Part shown: in pieces, positions 8,369 to 16,538 of the stretch | Layout: every line of letters starts with the position of its first letter | Numbering within the stretch: position 1 is the first letter of the stretch | Source: Rhodospirillales bacterium | GTDB lineage: Bacteria; Pseudomonadota; Alphaproteobacteria; Acetobacterales; Acetobacteraceae | Direction of reading: 5' to 3' | DNA: 52,169 nt | NCBI GenBank assembly: GCA_025359905.1 | Contig: JANYDF010000120.1 | Span: 1-52,169 of the forward strand | Translations under genes and position numbers: made by a program | The notes under the pieces: generated by a model | Seen by the model: the letters and a program-made list of their open reading frames with translations, nothing else | The model's database searches: none | Told to the model about the DNA's origin: nothing

Positions 8369-9952
8369 TTATTGCCAGAAAGGCTCCGACCGGCGGAACT
8401 TGCGCCAGCTTCGTTCCATTTTGGCATGTGTGCCGCGCTGACCGGCGGCGACATAGCCGCGCACGACGCCCACTGCGTAGCCGCGCTCACCGGTCATGCC
8501 GCCAAGATCAGCCATGAGACCGGCCGCGACTGCGCCATCGTTTAGGCGGCCAAGCCGTTCTTGCAACGCCACGCTGCGCCGCAGGAAGCGGCGGGTGTCC
8601 TTGCTTGGATATAAAGCTGCAAAAAATTCAGCGGCATAGCGCATCCGTTTGCCTTGAATGCGCAGCGCGTGCAGTTCGGGCGGGGTCAATGCCGACAGGT
8701 CGTCGCTCGTTGTCAGCAACCGCTCAAGCCGTTTGGACAGCGCATGTGCGGCAAACTCACGCAGCGGAGCAGCTTGCAAGGCGAGTTGCTTTGCCACGGC
8801 CTCGCCGCTGTCAGCCTCGGGAACGGCCAGCGACCAGGGCCGAAAGGCGCCGAGGCACGCCAAACGAATGCCGAGGCGGCGGAACGCCGGGCTGGCGATG
8901 AAATGCGTCAAGGCGGCGTAACAGTCCTGGCGCTTGCGCTCCGACGCCGCGAGCAGGCGTGCGACCGGCCGGTCATCCGGCAGCGCCCGGCCGACGGCAT
9001 GGCCGGTGCCGGCGGTGAAGACGTCCCAATCGCGTGCAGGACCAAGGACTTGCAGGAGCGATTTGAGGTCGTGCTTTAAAATATCGACAGCCGCGCCGCC
9101 GGCGGCGCGGCGGAACAAGGCCAGCGCCGAGCGCAAACGCCGCAGCGCCACGCGCATTTGATGCACCGGCTCGGGTGCCACGCCCGCTTCGGCGTGCGGC
9201 GCATGGTGCAACACCACACCGGTCAGATGCGCCACAATGTTGGCGAATGCGGTGCTGACATCGGCCTCGGCGATCAGCGCTGGAGCACCCAACGGCCGCG
9301 TCGGCGTGGTGCGTCCAGCCACGGTCAGCGCTTCGGCCGCCAAGGCAACCGGCGGTACCGTCAGGCGCACGCTGTGCGTCAGCGTCAACGCCAACGCTTC
9401 GATTTCGCCAGCCGGGCCACGGAACCAGACGCGGCAAATCTTCTGCTCGCCCGCGACCGCGCGCAGCACGGCATGTAGAATGGTTAGGCTGATATCGCCC
9501 GACGTGCCGTTCAGCGGCAGCACGCGCAGCACCCCGTCGCTGGCGGCCACCGGCACCAGATCGGCGGGCAGCGGCTGATTGAGGCCGTCCAGCGAGGCCG
9601 CTTCAGCTATCACCTGCGGCGGCGTGCCCGGCGGCCATGGCACTTCGGCCGTGCCGCGCAACCGCTCCAATCGCCAAACGGTGTCCCGGCCCACCTTGCG
9701 CTCGCACAACGACTGTCCAGCGGCAGCGAGCGCTCCATCTGGCGTGTCGGCCCAAACCTCGCGCCACGCCGTTGAGCGGGCCTGCCCGGTACGCATCCGC
9801 ATCACTTCAGGCAGCCGGGTCAGCCGTTCCAAGTCGCCAGGGTGTAGGCTGAGTTCCAGAACGGCGGCGGCAATGGGGCTGCCGGGCAGCGTGTCCGGCG
9901 TGGGCGCGTCCGTTGCAGCGGCCTCTGGTTGAGCGGGGCCGTCCACGGTCAA
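8369..9952 (-). CDS. CYTH-like plus CHAD domain protein
   Basis: About 527 residues. The N-terminal 220 or so resemble the CYTH/triphosphate-tunnel fold (LELSLHPGDLERL, then LCERKVGRDTVWRLERL), but the first ExExK motif is degraded to LELSL, so triphosphatase activity is doubtful. From about residue 255 the CHAD domain follows, with its conserved His/Arg/Lys helices: VHQMRVALRRLRSAL, HDLKSLLQVLGPARDWDVF and LHALRIQGKRMRYAAEFF. CHAD domains bind polyphosphate in characterised members. The start is a TTG whose last bases overlap the TGA of the phosphatase gene before it; a GTG at 9946 or a TTG at 10027 are alternatives. Coupled to the SixA-like gene. Confidence 0.8.
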   Translation of the reverse strand: MTVDGPAQPEAAATDAPTPDTLPGSPIAAAVLELSLHPGDLERLTRLPEVMRMRTGQARSTAWREVWADTPDGALAAAGQSLCERKVGRDTVWRLERLRGTAEVPWPPGTPPQVIAEAASLDGLNQPLPADLVPVAASDGVLRVLPLNGTSGDISLTILHAVLRAVAGEQKICRVWFRGPAGEIEALALTLTHSVRLTVPPVALAAEALTVAGRTTPTRPLGAPALIAEADVSTAFANIVAHLTGVVLHHAPHAEAGVAPEPVHQMRVALRRLRSALALFRRAAGGAAVDILKHDLKSLLQVLGPARDWDVFTAGTGHAVGRALPDDRPVARLLAASERKRQDCYAALTHFIASPAFRRLGIRLACLGAFRPWSLAVPEADSGEAVAKQLALQAAPLREFAAHALSKRLERLLTTSDDLSALTPPELHALRIQGKRMRYAAEFFAALYPSKDTRRFLRRSVALQERLGRLNDGAVAAGLMADLGGMTGERGYAVGVVRGYVAAGQRGTHAKMERSWRKFRRSEPFWQ

Positions 9953-10473
9953 ATTGCCAGTTGCGGCAGGTCGCGCGGGCAGACGAAGCGGTGCAGCTTG
10001 GCATTGCCGGGGGCGAGCGCGCCCCAAGCGCCGGGGACAACAAACTCGGCCAGCGCTCCGGTGGGGAAACCTTCGGCCAAGCGGCGGGCGTCGCTCGGGT
10101 CGCGGGCGCTGCCGGCGAGTTGCACCGCGAGGTCGTGCAGACCAGGGTTATGGCCTATCACCATCACGCTTCGCGCGGTTTCGGCAACGCCGTTCAGCAC
10201 CTTCAGCAATTGCGCGGCGTTGGCGAGATACAGCGCGTCCATCGGCTCGACGATCGGCGTCTCATCCCACGGCTCCAGCGCCTCCAGCGTCTGCAAGGTG
10301 CGCCTGGCCGAGGACACCAGCACCACGTCGGGCAACAGCGCCAAGCCGAGCAGGGTCTGCCGCATGGCCGCCGCCGCAAGGCGGCCGCGCGTGTTCAGCG
10401 GCCGGCTATGGTCGGACAGCCCGGGGTCGTCCCAGGAGGATTTGGCGTGACGGAGCAGGAGTAGCTGTCGCAA
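9949..10473 (-). CDS. SixA-type phosphohistidine phosphatase
   Basis: Histidine-phosphatase superfamily (phosphoglycerate-mutase fold). The RHAKSSW box right at the N-terminus is typical of SixA, which removes phosphate from phosphohistidine. Other catalytic parts are the SSARRTLQT arginine region, a Glu region after ETPIVEP, and the second His in VMVIGHNPGLHDL. The start is uncertain: a TTG at 10473 puts the motif near residue 8, while a GTG at 10512 and a TTG at 10539 lie upstream. It overlaps the CHAD gene at its 3' end, so the two are translated together. It is divergent from the PhzF gene. Confidence 0.85.
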   Translation of the reverse strand: MRQLLLLRHAKSSWDDPGLSDHSRPLNTRGRLAAAAMRQTLLGLALLPDVVLVSSARRTLQTLEALEPWDETPIVEPMDALYLANAAQLLKVLNGVAETARSVMVIGHNPGLHDLAVQLAGSARDPSDARRLAEGFPTGALAEFVVPGAWGALAPGNAKLHRFVCPRDLPQLAI

Positions 10474-10611
10474 AGCTGGCGGCTCACTGAATGGACGCCC
10501 GGACTGTGCCACCGTTCGCGCCGCTTGTCCCGCGTGCAACGCGGGGGTAGCCCGAAGGCTTGACGCCGGGCCCGCCGTGCCGATTGTGCGGTGTCTGCCA
10601 GGAGGCTCGGG

Positions 10612-11523
10612 ATGCTGCGCCGTTACGTCACCATCGATGTCTTCACCAGCACGGCATTTGGCGGCAATCCGCTGGCCGTGGTGCTGGATGGCGCTGAGCT
10701 AAGCAGTGCGCAAATGCAGGCGCTGGCGCGCGAGTTCAACTATTCTGAAACCACCTTCGTGCTGCCGCCGGCCGATCCGGCGCACACCGCCCAGGTGCGG
10801 ATTTTCACCCCGGCGTTCGAAGTCCCGTTCGCTGGCCATCCGAATGTCGGGACCGCAGTCGTGCTGGCCAGCCGCGCGCCACCGCCTGGGCCGTCGCACG
10901 TGACGTTTGAGGAAGCGGCGGGGCTGGTTGTGCTGGAAATTGAGACCGATGGCGGCCTGCCGGCCGGGGCCAGTCTGACCGCGCCGGTGGCGTTTCAGCG
11001 CGGCGCCACCGTCGCATTGGCCCAGGTGGCCGAGGCGGCAGGGCTGGCGGCATCGGATTTCAGCGTCCAGACCCACGTGCCGGTGGCTGGCTCCGCCGGC
11101 TTGCCATTTGTGTTCGCCGAACTGACCAGCCGCGCCGCGCTGCGCCAATCGCGCCCCAGCGCGGCGCTGCTGCCCGGATTGCTGCAAGCGGTTGGCGCGG
11201 TGGGGCTGTTTTTGTACACCCGCGATCAACCCGGCGCCGGTTGCGACATCGAGGCGCGGATGTTCTGCCCGATGGACAGCGCGATCATCGAGGACCCGGC
11301 AACCGGCAGCGCCAACGTGGCGCTGGCCGGGCTGCTGGCGTCGTGCGCGGCGGCGAGCGATCAGGACTTGCGGCTGCGCGTCGGGCAAGGCGTCGATATG
11401 GGCCGCCCGAGTTTGCTGCTGGCCCGCGCGGTGAAGCGGGACGGGCAGGTGGTTTCCACCCATGTCGGCGGGCGCTGCGTGGAAATGATGCAGGGCAGTT
11501 TCACGCTGGCCGGAAACGCCTAG
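10612..11523 (+). CDS. PhzF-family isomerase/epimerase-like protein
   Basis: A 303-residue PhzF-family protein, the fold of phenazine-pathway PhzF and diaminopimelate epimerase. Marks are YVTIDVFTSTAFGGNPLAVV at the N-terminus, EFNYSETTFV with the conserved catalytic Glu, FEVPFAGHPNVGTA, and the C-terminal EDPATGSANVALAG. No phenazine genes are near, so its reaction is unknown; most members of this family are uncharacterised. The ATG at 10612 has AGGAGG 6-8 bases upstream. The last bases overlap the convergent esterase gene. Confidence 0.9.
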   Translation: MLRRYVTIDVFTSTAFGGNPLAVVLDGAELSSAQMQALAREFNYSETTFVLPPADPAHTAQVRIFTPAFEVPFAGHPNVGTAVVLASRAPPPGPSHVTFEEAAGLVVLEIETDGGLPAGASLTAPVAFQRGATVALAQVAEAAGLAASDFSVQTHVPVAGSAGLPFVFAELTSRAALRQSRPSAALLPGLLQAVGAVGLFLYTRDQPGAGCDIEARMFCPMDSAIIEDPATGSANVALAGLLASCAAASDQDLRLRVGQGVDMGRPSLLLARAVKRDGQVVSTHVGGRCVEMMQGSFTLAGNA

Positions 11524-12329
11524 CGCCCGGCGGCGATGGCCCAGCGCAGGCTGGCGTCGAGCCACGGCGCGATCATGGCGTGGTCGCCGCCGTGCAGACA
11601 CATCTCCAGCTTGCGGCCGCTGGCGCAGGACTGCCACCCGCTGCAAATCAGATCGCCCTCGCGGCCGGTCTGGTCGGGCAGTGCCGCACATTGGTCGGCA
11701 GCTTTCCAGCGGGTGAAACCCTGCAGGATGTCGCCCTGGTGATACTGATTGTGCAGGATGCCGCGCCCGTGCATTGGCACCATCGAATCATGCGTGCCGT
11801 GGGTGTGCCGCAAATTCACTGGGCCGGACAGGCAGGAGTCTGGCAGCGGCTCCCAGAACCCGCCCGCGTATGGAATGAAGGCGGTGAACAGCGGGGCGGC
11901 ATAGCAGGCGAGGTCCCACACCATCGAGCCGCCCTGCGAGAAGCCGCCGGCGACCACGGTGTTCGGATCGACCGGCCAGCGCGCCTTGGCGTCGGCCAGG
12001 ACGGCAGTCAGGAACGCCACGTCGTCGCGCGCGCGGTGCGGCGAGCCGACATGCCCCCAGCTACCGGCGTCGCCGTCCGGCGCCACCAGCAGGAAGCCGA
12101 GCCGGTGCGCCACGCCTGCGATATTGGGATCGCCGGTAATGTCGGCGCCTTTGTCGCGATAGCCGTGCAGGAACAGCAGCAGCCGAAGCGGGCTCTTGCC
12201 GTCCCACGCCGGCGGTGCGGCGGCGCGATAGGTGCCGCCGGGCAAGGCGCATGGGTCGCAAGGGGTTTGGGCCAGGGCCGCAACTGGCAGCGCCAACAGC
12301 CAAAGTACTAACAGCCAGCGCATTCCCAT
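11520..12329 (-). CDS. Secreted polyhydroxybutyrate depolymerase-like esterase
   Basis: A 269-residue alpha/beta hydrolase with a clear signal peptide (LLVLWLLALPVAALA, cleavage near residue 20). LLLFLHGYRDKG is the oxyanion-hole region, GGFSQGGSM holds the nucleophile Ser, and HTHGTHDSMVPM plus GGDHAMI supply the probable Asp and His. Cysteines (CDPC, C...C) may form disulfides in the periplasm. It resembles LpqC/PHB-depolymerase-type and feruloyl-esterase-like enzymes; the substrate cannot be read from the sequence. It starts 4 bases after the PPP-phosphatase stop, so it is the last gene of the photolyase run. Confidence 0.85.
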   Translation of the reverse strand: MGMRWLLVLWLLALPVAALAQTPCDPCALPGGTYRAAAPPAWDGKSPLRLLLFLHGYRDKGADITGDPNIAGVAHRLGFLLVAPDGDAGSWGHVGSPHRARDDVAFLTAVLADAKARWPVDPNTVVAGGFSQGGSMVWDLACYAAPLFTAFIPYAGGFWEPLPDSCLSGPVNLRHTHGTHDSMVPMHGRGILHNQYHQGDILQGFTRWKAADQCAALPDQTGREGDLICSGWQSCASGRKLEMCLHGGDHAMIAPWLDASLRWAIAAGR

Positions 12330-12333
12330 TTCC

Positions 12334-13035
12334 TTACCGGGCGTCCGGCGGCAGATCGATCCACGACAGATGCCCGCCTTTGCCCGCGCCGGTGTCGAGG
12401 AATACGGCCGTGCCGCCTAACATACCGTGATGCACATAGGGCCGCCCATCGGTGCTGCGGCGGTCGTGACCGCAATACACCGTCAGACCCGTGGGCACCC
12501 GGTCGACCCAGCGCAGGCTGCGCTCGGGGTAGCCGTCCGGCTGCATCCGCCCGGTGGTTTCGCCATACAAAGCGCGCGACAGCACGCCTTCGACGCGCCC
12601 GGCCGGGATGTTGGGCGGCGGCGCCTCCAGCATTCCGGTGTGGAAGCCGCCATGCACAAAAAATTGCTTGCCGCGGACCAGCCATGCCGGCGCCCGGGCC
12701 AGGGCGGCCTGGGCGCGGGCGCGCAGGGCGGGGTCGAGTTGCGACAATGTTCCGGCCAGCCCGGAATCGATGCGTACATCGCGCCCGGCCAACGCGCGGG
12801 CCAGTTTCAGGTCGTGATTGCCGAGCAGGAACAACCCGCGCCCGGCGTCGATCAAGTCGAGCATGATCCGCAGTGTGGCGGCACTGTCCGGCCCGCCATC
12901 GGTCAGGTCGCCCAACTGCACCATGAATCGGTCGCTGGCCGACGCCGCCGCTGCAAAACCGCGCGCATCGCCATGCACGTCGCCCACCACGCGCAGCGCG
13001 GCGTCCGGAGGAATGGCGAACAGCGTATCGGTCAA
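12334..13035 (-). CDS. PPP-family metallophosphatase
   Basis: A 233-residue calcineurin-like phosphatase. The metal-binding motifs are in order: VVGDVHGD (GDxHG), QLGDLTDGGPDS (GDxxDRG-like, with the Arg replaced by Gly), LLGNHDLKLA (GNHE/D), FVHGGFHTG and VYCGHDRR. This layout fits bacterial serine/threonine or symmetrical bis-nucleotide phosphatases (PrpA/ApaH type). The start codon overlaps the photolyase stop by 4 bases (ATGA), so translation is coupled. The partner substrate is unknown. Confidence 0.85.
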   Translation of the reverse strand: MTDTLFAIPPDAALRVVGDVHGDARGFAAAASASDRFMVQLGDLTDGGPDSAATLRIMLDLIDAGRGLFLLGNHDLKLARALAGRDVRIDSGLAGTLSQLDPALRARAQAALARAPAWLVRGKQFFVHGGFHTGMLEAPPPNIPAGRVEGVLSRALYGETTGRMQPDGYPERSLRWVDRVPTGLTVYCGHDRRSTDGRPYVHHGMLGGTAVFLDTGAGKGGHLSWIDLPPDAR

Positions 13036-14465
13036 GACCGCGCCTTGTTCAGCGCAGCCAGCGCGTCGAGCGCGCGCTGACGTCCGGCGGCCAAATCGAC
13101 AATCGGTTTCGGATAGTTGCGTCCGAGCGCGACGCCTGCGCCGCGCAGCACAAGGTCGGGCGCCTGCCAGGGGGCGTGGATCTCGGCGGCCGGCACATTG
13201 GCCAATTCAGGCACGTAGCGGCGGACGTAAGCACCATCCGGGTCGAACTTCGTTCCTTGCAGCACGGGGTTGAAAATACGGAAATACGGCGCGGCATCGG
13301 CCCCGCTTCCTGCCACCCACTGCCATTGGGCGCTGTTGCTGGCCAGATCGGCGTCCACCAGCGTGTCCCAAAACCACGCAGCACCGTCCTGCCACGGCAG
13401 CAGCAAGTGTTTCACCAGAAAACTGGCCACGATCATGCGGACGCGGTTGTGCATCCATCCGGTCTGCCACAACTGCCGCATTCCCGCATCGACGATGGGG
13501 ATGCCGGTTTCGCCGCGCTGCCAAGCGCGCAGCCCGTCCGGGTCGGTGCGCCACGGCATCGCGGCAAATTCCGGACGCAGTGGCGCGAAGGGTAGATTGG
13601 GATGGTGCCACAGCAGATTGGCGGAAAACTCGCGCCACAAAATCTCGTTTTGCCAAACCTCGATGCCGCGGCCGGCGCCTGCGGCTGTGGCGGCGCGCCA
13701 CGCGGCATCGGGCGAGATTTCGCCGAAATGCAAATGCGGCGACAGGCGCGAGGTGCCCTCGACGCCCGGCAGGTCGCGCGCCGTGGCGTAGCTGGGCAGC
13801 GGCCCGGCGGCGAAAGTGGCCAGACGTTTCCGTGCGGCGGCCTCGCCCGGCTGCCAGGCGGTGCGCAATCCGCCGGCCCAATCGGGCCGCGACGGCAGCA
13901 GCCGCCAAGCTTCCAGCCGGTCCGAATGCGGGGCGATGGCGGCGGGCATGCGTGACGGAGCGGGCACCGGACGTTCGGGTTCGCCGCGCAGCCGGCAGGC
14001 GCGGGCGAACGGGGTAAACACGCCGTACGGCGTGCCGGTCTGCGTGCGAATGGCGTCAGGGCCATGCAGCGTGAGCGTCCGGTGCAGGTTGATCGGGATG
14101 GTCAGCCGGGCGCGCAGCTCGGCCACCGCCGCGATGGCCCAAGGCTCGATCGGTTGACCCGCATGGATTTCAGCCGCCCCGGTTTCGGCCGCCAGCGCGG
14201 CCAACACGCCGGCGGTACGGCCGCGCCGCAGCACCAACGGCGCGCCGAGTGCCGCAAAGCTCGCGGCCAGTTCGCTCAAGCTATGATGCAGCCACCAGCG
14301 CGACGCGCCGCCGTCCGCCCAGGGGCCCGGCGTCGCGTCGTCCAGCACGTAAACCGGCAGCACCGGGCGGGCGGACCCGACGGCTGCCGCAAGGGCCCGG
14401 TTGTCGTGCAAGCGCAACTCGCGGCGAAGCCACAGCAGGGCAGGCGGCGCGGAAGGCGTGGTCAT
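13032..14465 (-). CDS. phrB: Deoxyribodipyrimidine photolyase (cryptochrome/photolyase family)
   Basis: Repairs cyclobutane pyrimidine dimers using light. The 477-residue product has the N-terminal antenna-binding domain (LLWLRRELRLHDNRALAAA) and the C-terminal FAD domain, with SPHLHFGEISP, WREFSANLLWHHP, GIPIVDAGMRQL and TGWMHNRVRMIVASFL. NSAQWQWVAGSGADAAPYFR and FNPVLQGTKFDPDGAYVRRYVPEL follow. These are all class I CPD photolyase blocks. It lies 75 bases after pdeM and overlaps the next phosphatase gene, forming a minus-strand group. Confidence 0.95.
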   Translation of the reverse strand: MTTPSAPPALLWLRRELRLHDNRALAAAVGSARPVLPVYVLDDATPGPWADGGASRWWLHHSLSELAASFAALGAPLVLRRGRTAGVLAALAAETGAAEIHAGQPIEPWAIAAVAELRARLTIPINLHRTLTLHGPDAIRTQTGTPYGVFTPFARACRLRGEPERPVPAPSRMPAAIAPHSDRLEAWRLLPSRPDWAGGLRTAWQPGEAAARKRLATFAAGPLPSYATARDLPGVEGTSRLSPHLHFGEISPDAAWRAATAAGAGRGIEVWQNEILWREFSANLLWHHPNLPFAPLRPEFAAMPWRTDPDGLRAWQRGETGIPIVDAGMRQLWQTGWMHNRVRMIVASFLVKHLLLPWQDGAAWFWDTLVDADLASNSAQWQWVAGSGADAAPYFRIFNPVLQGTKFDPDGAYVRRYVPELANVPAAEIHAPWQAPDLVLRGAGVALGRNYPKPIVDLAAGRQRALDALAALNKARS

Positions 14466-14540
14466 CGCGGCGGCATAACGCTCATCCCCCAGATATACGG
14501 TGCGGCGGAGCAGTTGGACGAGGGCGGACGAATAATTCTG

Positions 14541-15245
14541 CTAAACCGGTGCGGCCTGCCGGGCCCGCGATGCCGCGTACGGGAAGCTGAACAGCCGGTC
14601 CTTGCCGAGGAGGAACACCCGCCCGCCACGCGGGAACAGCGCAGCAATGGCCGGGTCGCGCACATCCAGCCCCCCGGTGTAAGCGCCGATGGCCGGCAGC
14701 ATCAGCCGCGTGGCCGCCGCGACGAAGCAGGGCCGCGACACCATCGCGCCACGGGTTTGCACTTGCGCTTTCGGGTGATGATGGCCGCACAACTCGCCGC
14801 TGCCGGGCCGGGTTGGGCCTGGGCGGGCCTGATGAATGAAGCGCAGCGGGCCGATTTGCTGCTCCGCCACCGCCTCGCCCGCGATGCCTTCGGGCGGGGT
14901 TGGGTCGTGGTTGCCCAACACCCAGACGAACCGGTGGGCGCTGGCCATGCGTTGCAGGCGCGCCAAGTCGTTGGGTTCGAGCCGGGCGCTGCCGCGCGCG
15001 TCATGGAAGGTGTCGCCAAGGGCCACGACCGTCTCGGGCCGCCAGCGGCGCAGCAGCGCGGCGAGGCGATCCAGCGTGACGCGGGTGTCCCACGGCGGCA
15101 GCAATTGGCCGCGTGCGGCGGCGGCGGTGCCCTTCTCCAGATGTAGGTCGGCGACGGCAAGCAGGCGTTGCGCGGGCCAGAACAGTGCGCCGTCCGGATC
15201 GAGCATCAAGCGCTCGCCCGCGAAATGCAGAGGGGCAGGGATCAT
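14541..15245 (-). CDS. pdeM: PdeM-type DNA-damage metallophosphoesterase
   Basis: A 234-residue calcineurin-like phosphoesterase of the ligase-associated DNA damage response endonuclease PdeM family. ALFWPAQRLLAVADLHLEKG is the typical family opening (the DLH metal motif plus LEKG). VVALGDTFHD, WVLGNHDP and LCGHHHPKAQV supply the other metal ligands, and MLPAIGAYTGGLDV is a strong family block. The ATG at 15245 begins the conserved part; the frame continues upstream without family character. In other genomes the gene sits with an ATP-dependent ligase, a helicase and an exonuclease; none is here, and photolyase is the neighbour instead. Confidence 0.88.
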   Translation of the reverse strand: MIPAPLHFAGERLMLDPDGALFWPAQRLLAVADLHLEKGTAAAARGQLLPPWDTRVTLDRLAALLRRWRPETVVALGDTFHDARGSARLEPNDLARLQRMASAHRFVWVLGNHDPTPPEGIAGEAVAEQQIGPLRFIHQARPGPTRPGSGELCGHHHPKAQVQTRGAMVSRPCFVAAATRLMLPAIGAYTGGLDVRDPAIAALFPRGGRVFLLGKDRLFSFPYAASRARQAAPV

Positions 15246-15353
15246 CGATATGTGATAGCGCGGCCTGTGGCTGGAACAAGAGGCGAATATCGTGGCGCTT
15301 GGCGCGCGGCGCCTTGGCATGGCAGATAAGCCGTGATGACCCGGAGGCGCAGG

Positions 15354-16328
15354 ATGGCGATGGCACGAAGCTGGCTGCGGAGCCTGCTAATCGCATGTGG
15401 TGCAGCGTTGAGCCTTGCCGCCGGACCGGCGGCGAGCGCCAAGCAGCCCGAATTGTGGTTCTCCGGGGCCGATGACATCACGCAAAAGGGCTTCGATCAC
15501 CGCCGCTTGTTCGATGATCCGGCTGCTTGGCCGAAAGGCGCTAAGCGCGTTGCGGTGTTTAACCTGCCGATCCGCCATTTGACGCAACTGCCCCCGGATG
15601 TGGCGCGGCATCAGCTTGCGTGGCTGCGCGGCCACGGCATCAAGTTGAGCGTTACGCTGCCTGCGGTCGGCACCGACAAGCATGTATGCGGCAACGGCGT
15701 GGAGGGCATGATCTGGCCGCACGAGGCCGCACTCGCGGTGAAGCACCTCAAGGAATTGGGCGCCGAGGTGGATTACTTCACCCTCGATGTGCCACTGACC
15801 GCCGCGCATATCTCCAAGAAGCCAAACGCCTGCCATTTCTCGGTGCAGGAGACCGCCACCCGGGTCGCTGCCACGGTGGGCGAACTGAAAGCGGGGTATC
15901 CGAGTGCCCGGATCATGGATGCCGAGGTGCCGACCGGGATACCGCAGCAGGAGTGGCTCAGCCTGCTGACCGAATATCTGGACGCTTTCCGGCGGACCAC
16001 CGGCGCTGAATTGGACGGGCTCAGCATGGATATCTGGTGGAAGTTCGATTGGCGGTCGCGGGCGCAGGAAACCGTGAGGATCCTTTCGACCCGCGGCATC
16101 CGCGCCGGGGTGATCCTGGACTCGGTGGGCCGCAATGACATGCCGGCCGCGGCCTGGATTGCCGATTCCCGCAACAACGCCTGCATGTTCCGTCGCGACG
16201 GGTTGCAGCTTGATTATGTTCTCGTGGCAAACTGGCTCGATATGCAGGTGCCAAACGTACCAGAGAGTGATCCTAACACGCTGACCGGATTGCTGAACTG
16301 GCTGGCGGACGGACCCGCTTGCGGTTGA
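15354..16328 (+). CDS. Secreted protein of unknown function, probable TIM-barrel
   Basis: A 324-residue protein with a signal peptide (SWLRSLLIACGAALSLAAGP, AxA-type cleavage at ASA). The mature part has alternating strands and helices with acidic residues at strand ends: VDYFTLDVPLT, ARIMDAEVPTG, LDGLSMDIWWKFDW and DYVLVANWLD. This looks like a glycoside-hydrolase-type barrel, though I cannot assign a family. Two Cys (VCGNG, ACHF) could pair after export. The ATG at 15354 has GGAGG 8 bases upstream. It is divergent from pdeM with about 110 bases between them. Function unknown. Confidence 0.75.
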   Translation: MAMARSWLRSLLIACGAALSLAAGPAASAKQPELWFSGADDITQKGFDHRRLFDDPAAWPKGAKRVAVFNLPIRHLTQLPPDVARHQLAWLRGHGIKLSVTLPAVGTDKHVCGNGVEGMIWPHEAALAVKHLKELGAEVDYFTLDVPLTAAHISKKPNACHFSVQETATRVAATVGELKAGYPSARIMDAEVPTGIPQQEWLSLLTEYLDAFRRTTGAELDGLSMDIWWKFDWRSRAQETVRILSTRGIRAGVILDSVGRNDMPAAAWIADSRNNACMFRRDGLQLDYVLVANWLDMQVPNVPESDPNTLTGLLNWLADGPACG

Positions 16329-16538
16329 ACGGGGTACGGCCTCGGACGCGTATGTCTTATACAAAGTTGCGGCGATGGGCTATGCTTATCTGCCCAGACG
16401 CCGGGCAACCGGGACCAGTGAGGACGAGACGTTCGCTTAAAGCATTGTTCAGGGATTGAGCCTGAAGACAGGCAAGTTGCTAGCCTTCCGCCGGTTTCGT
16501 CGCAATACAGTATCGTGAGCAAAGGGCGCCCGTCTGCC

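Noticed and set aside
10529-10545. Small hairpin CCCGCG/CGCGGG between the SixA-like and PhzF genes
   Set aside because: Only 6 bp in GC-rich DNA, no U-run; easily expected by chance.
10612-11523. Phenazine synthesis
   Set aside because: PhzF-family proteins are widespread and no other phz gene is present.
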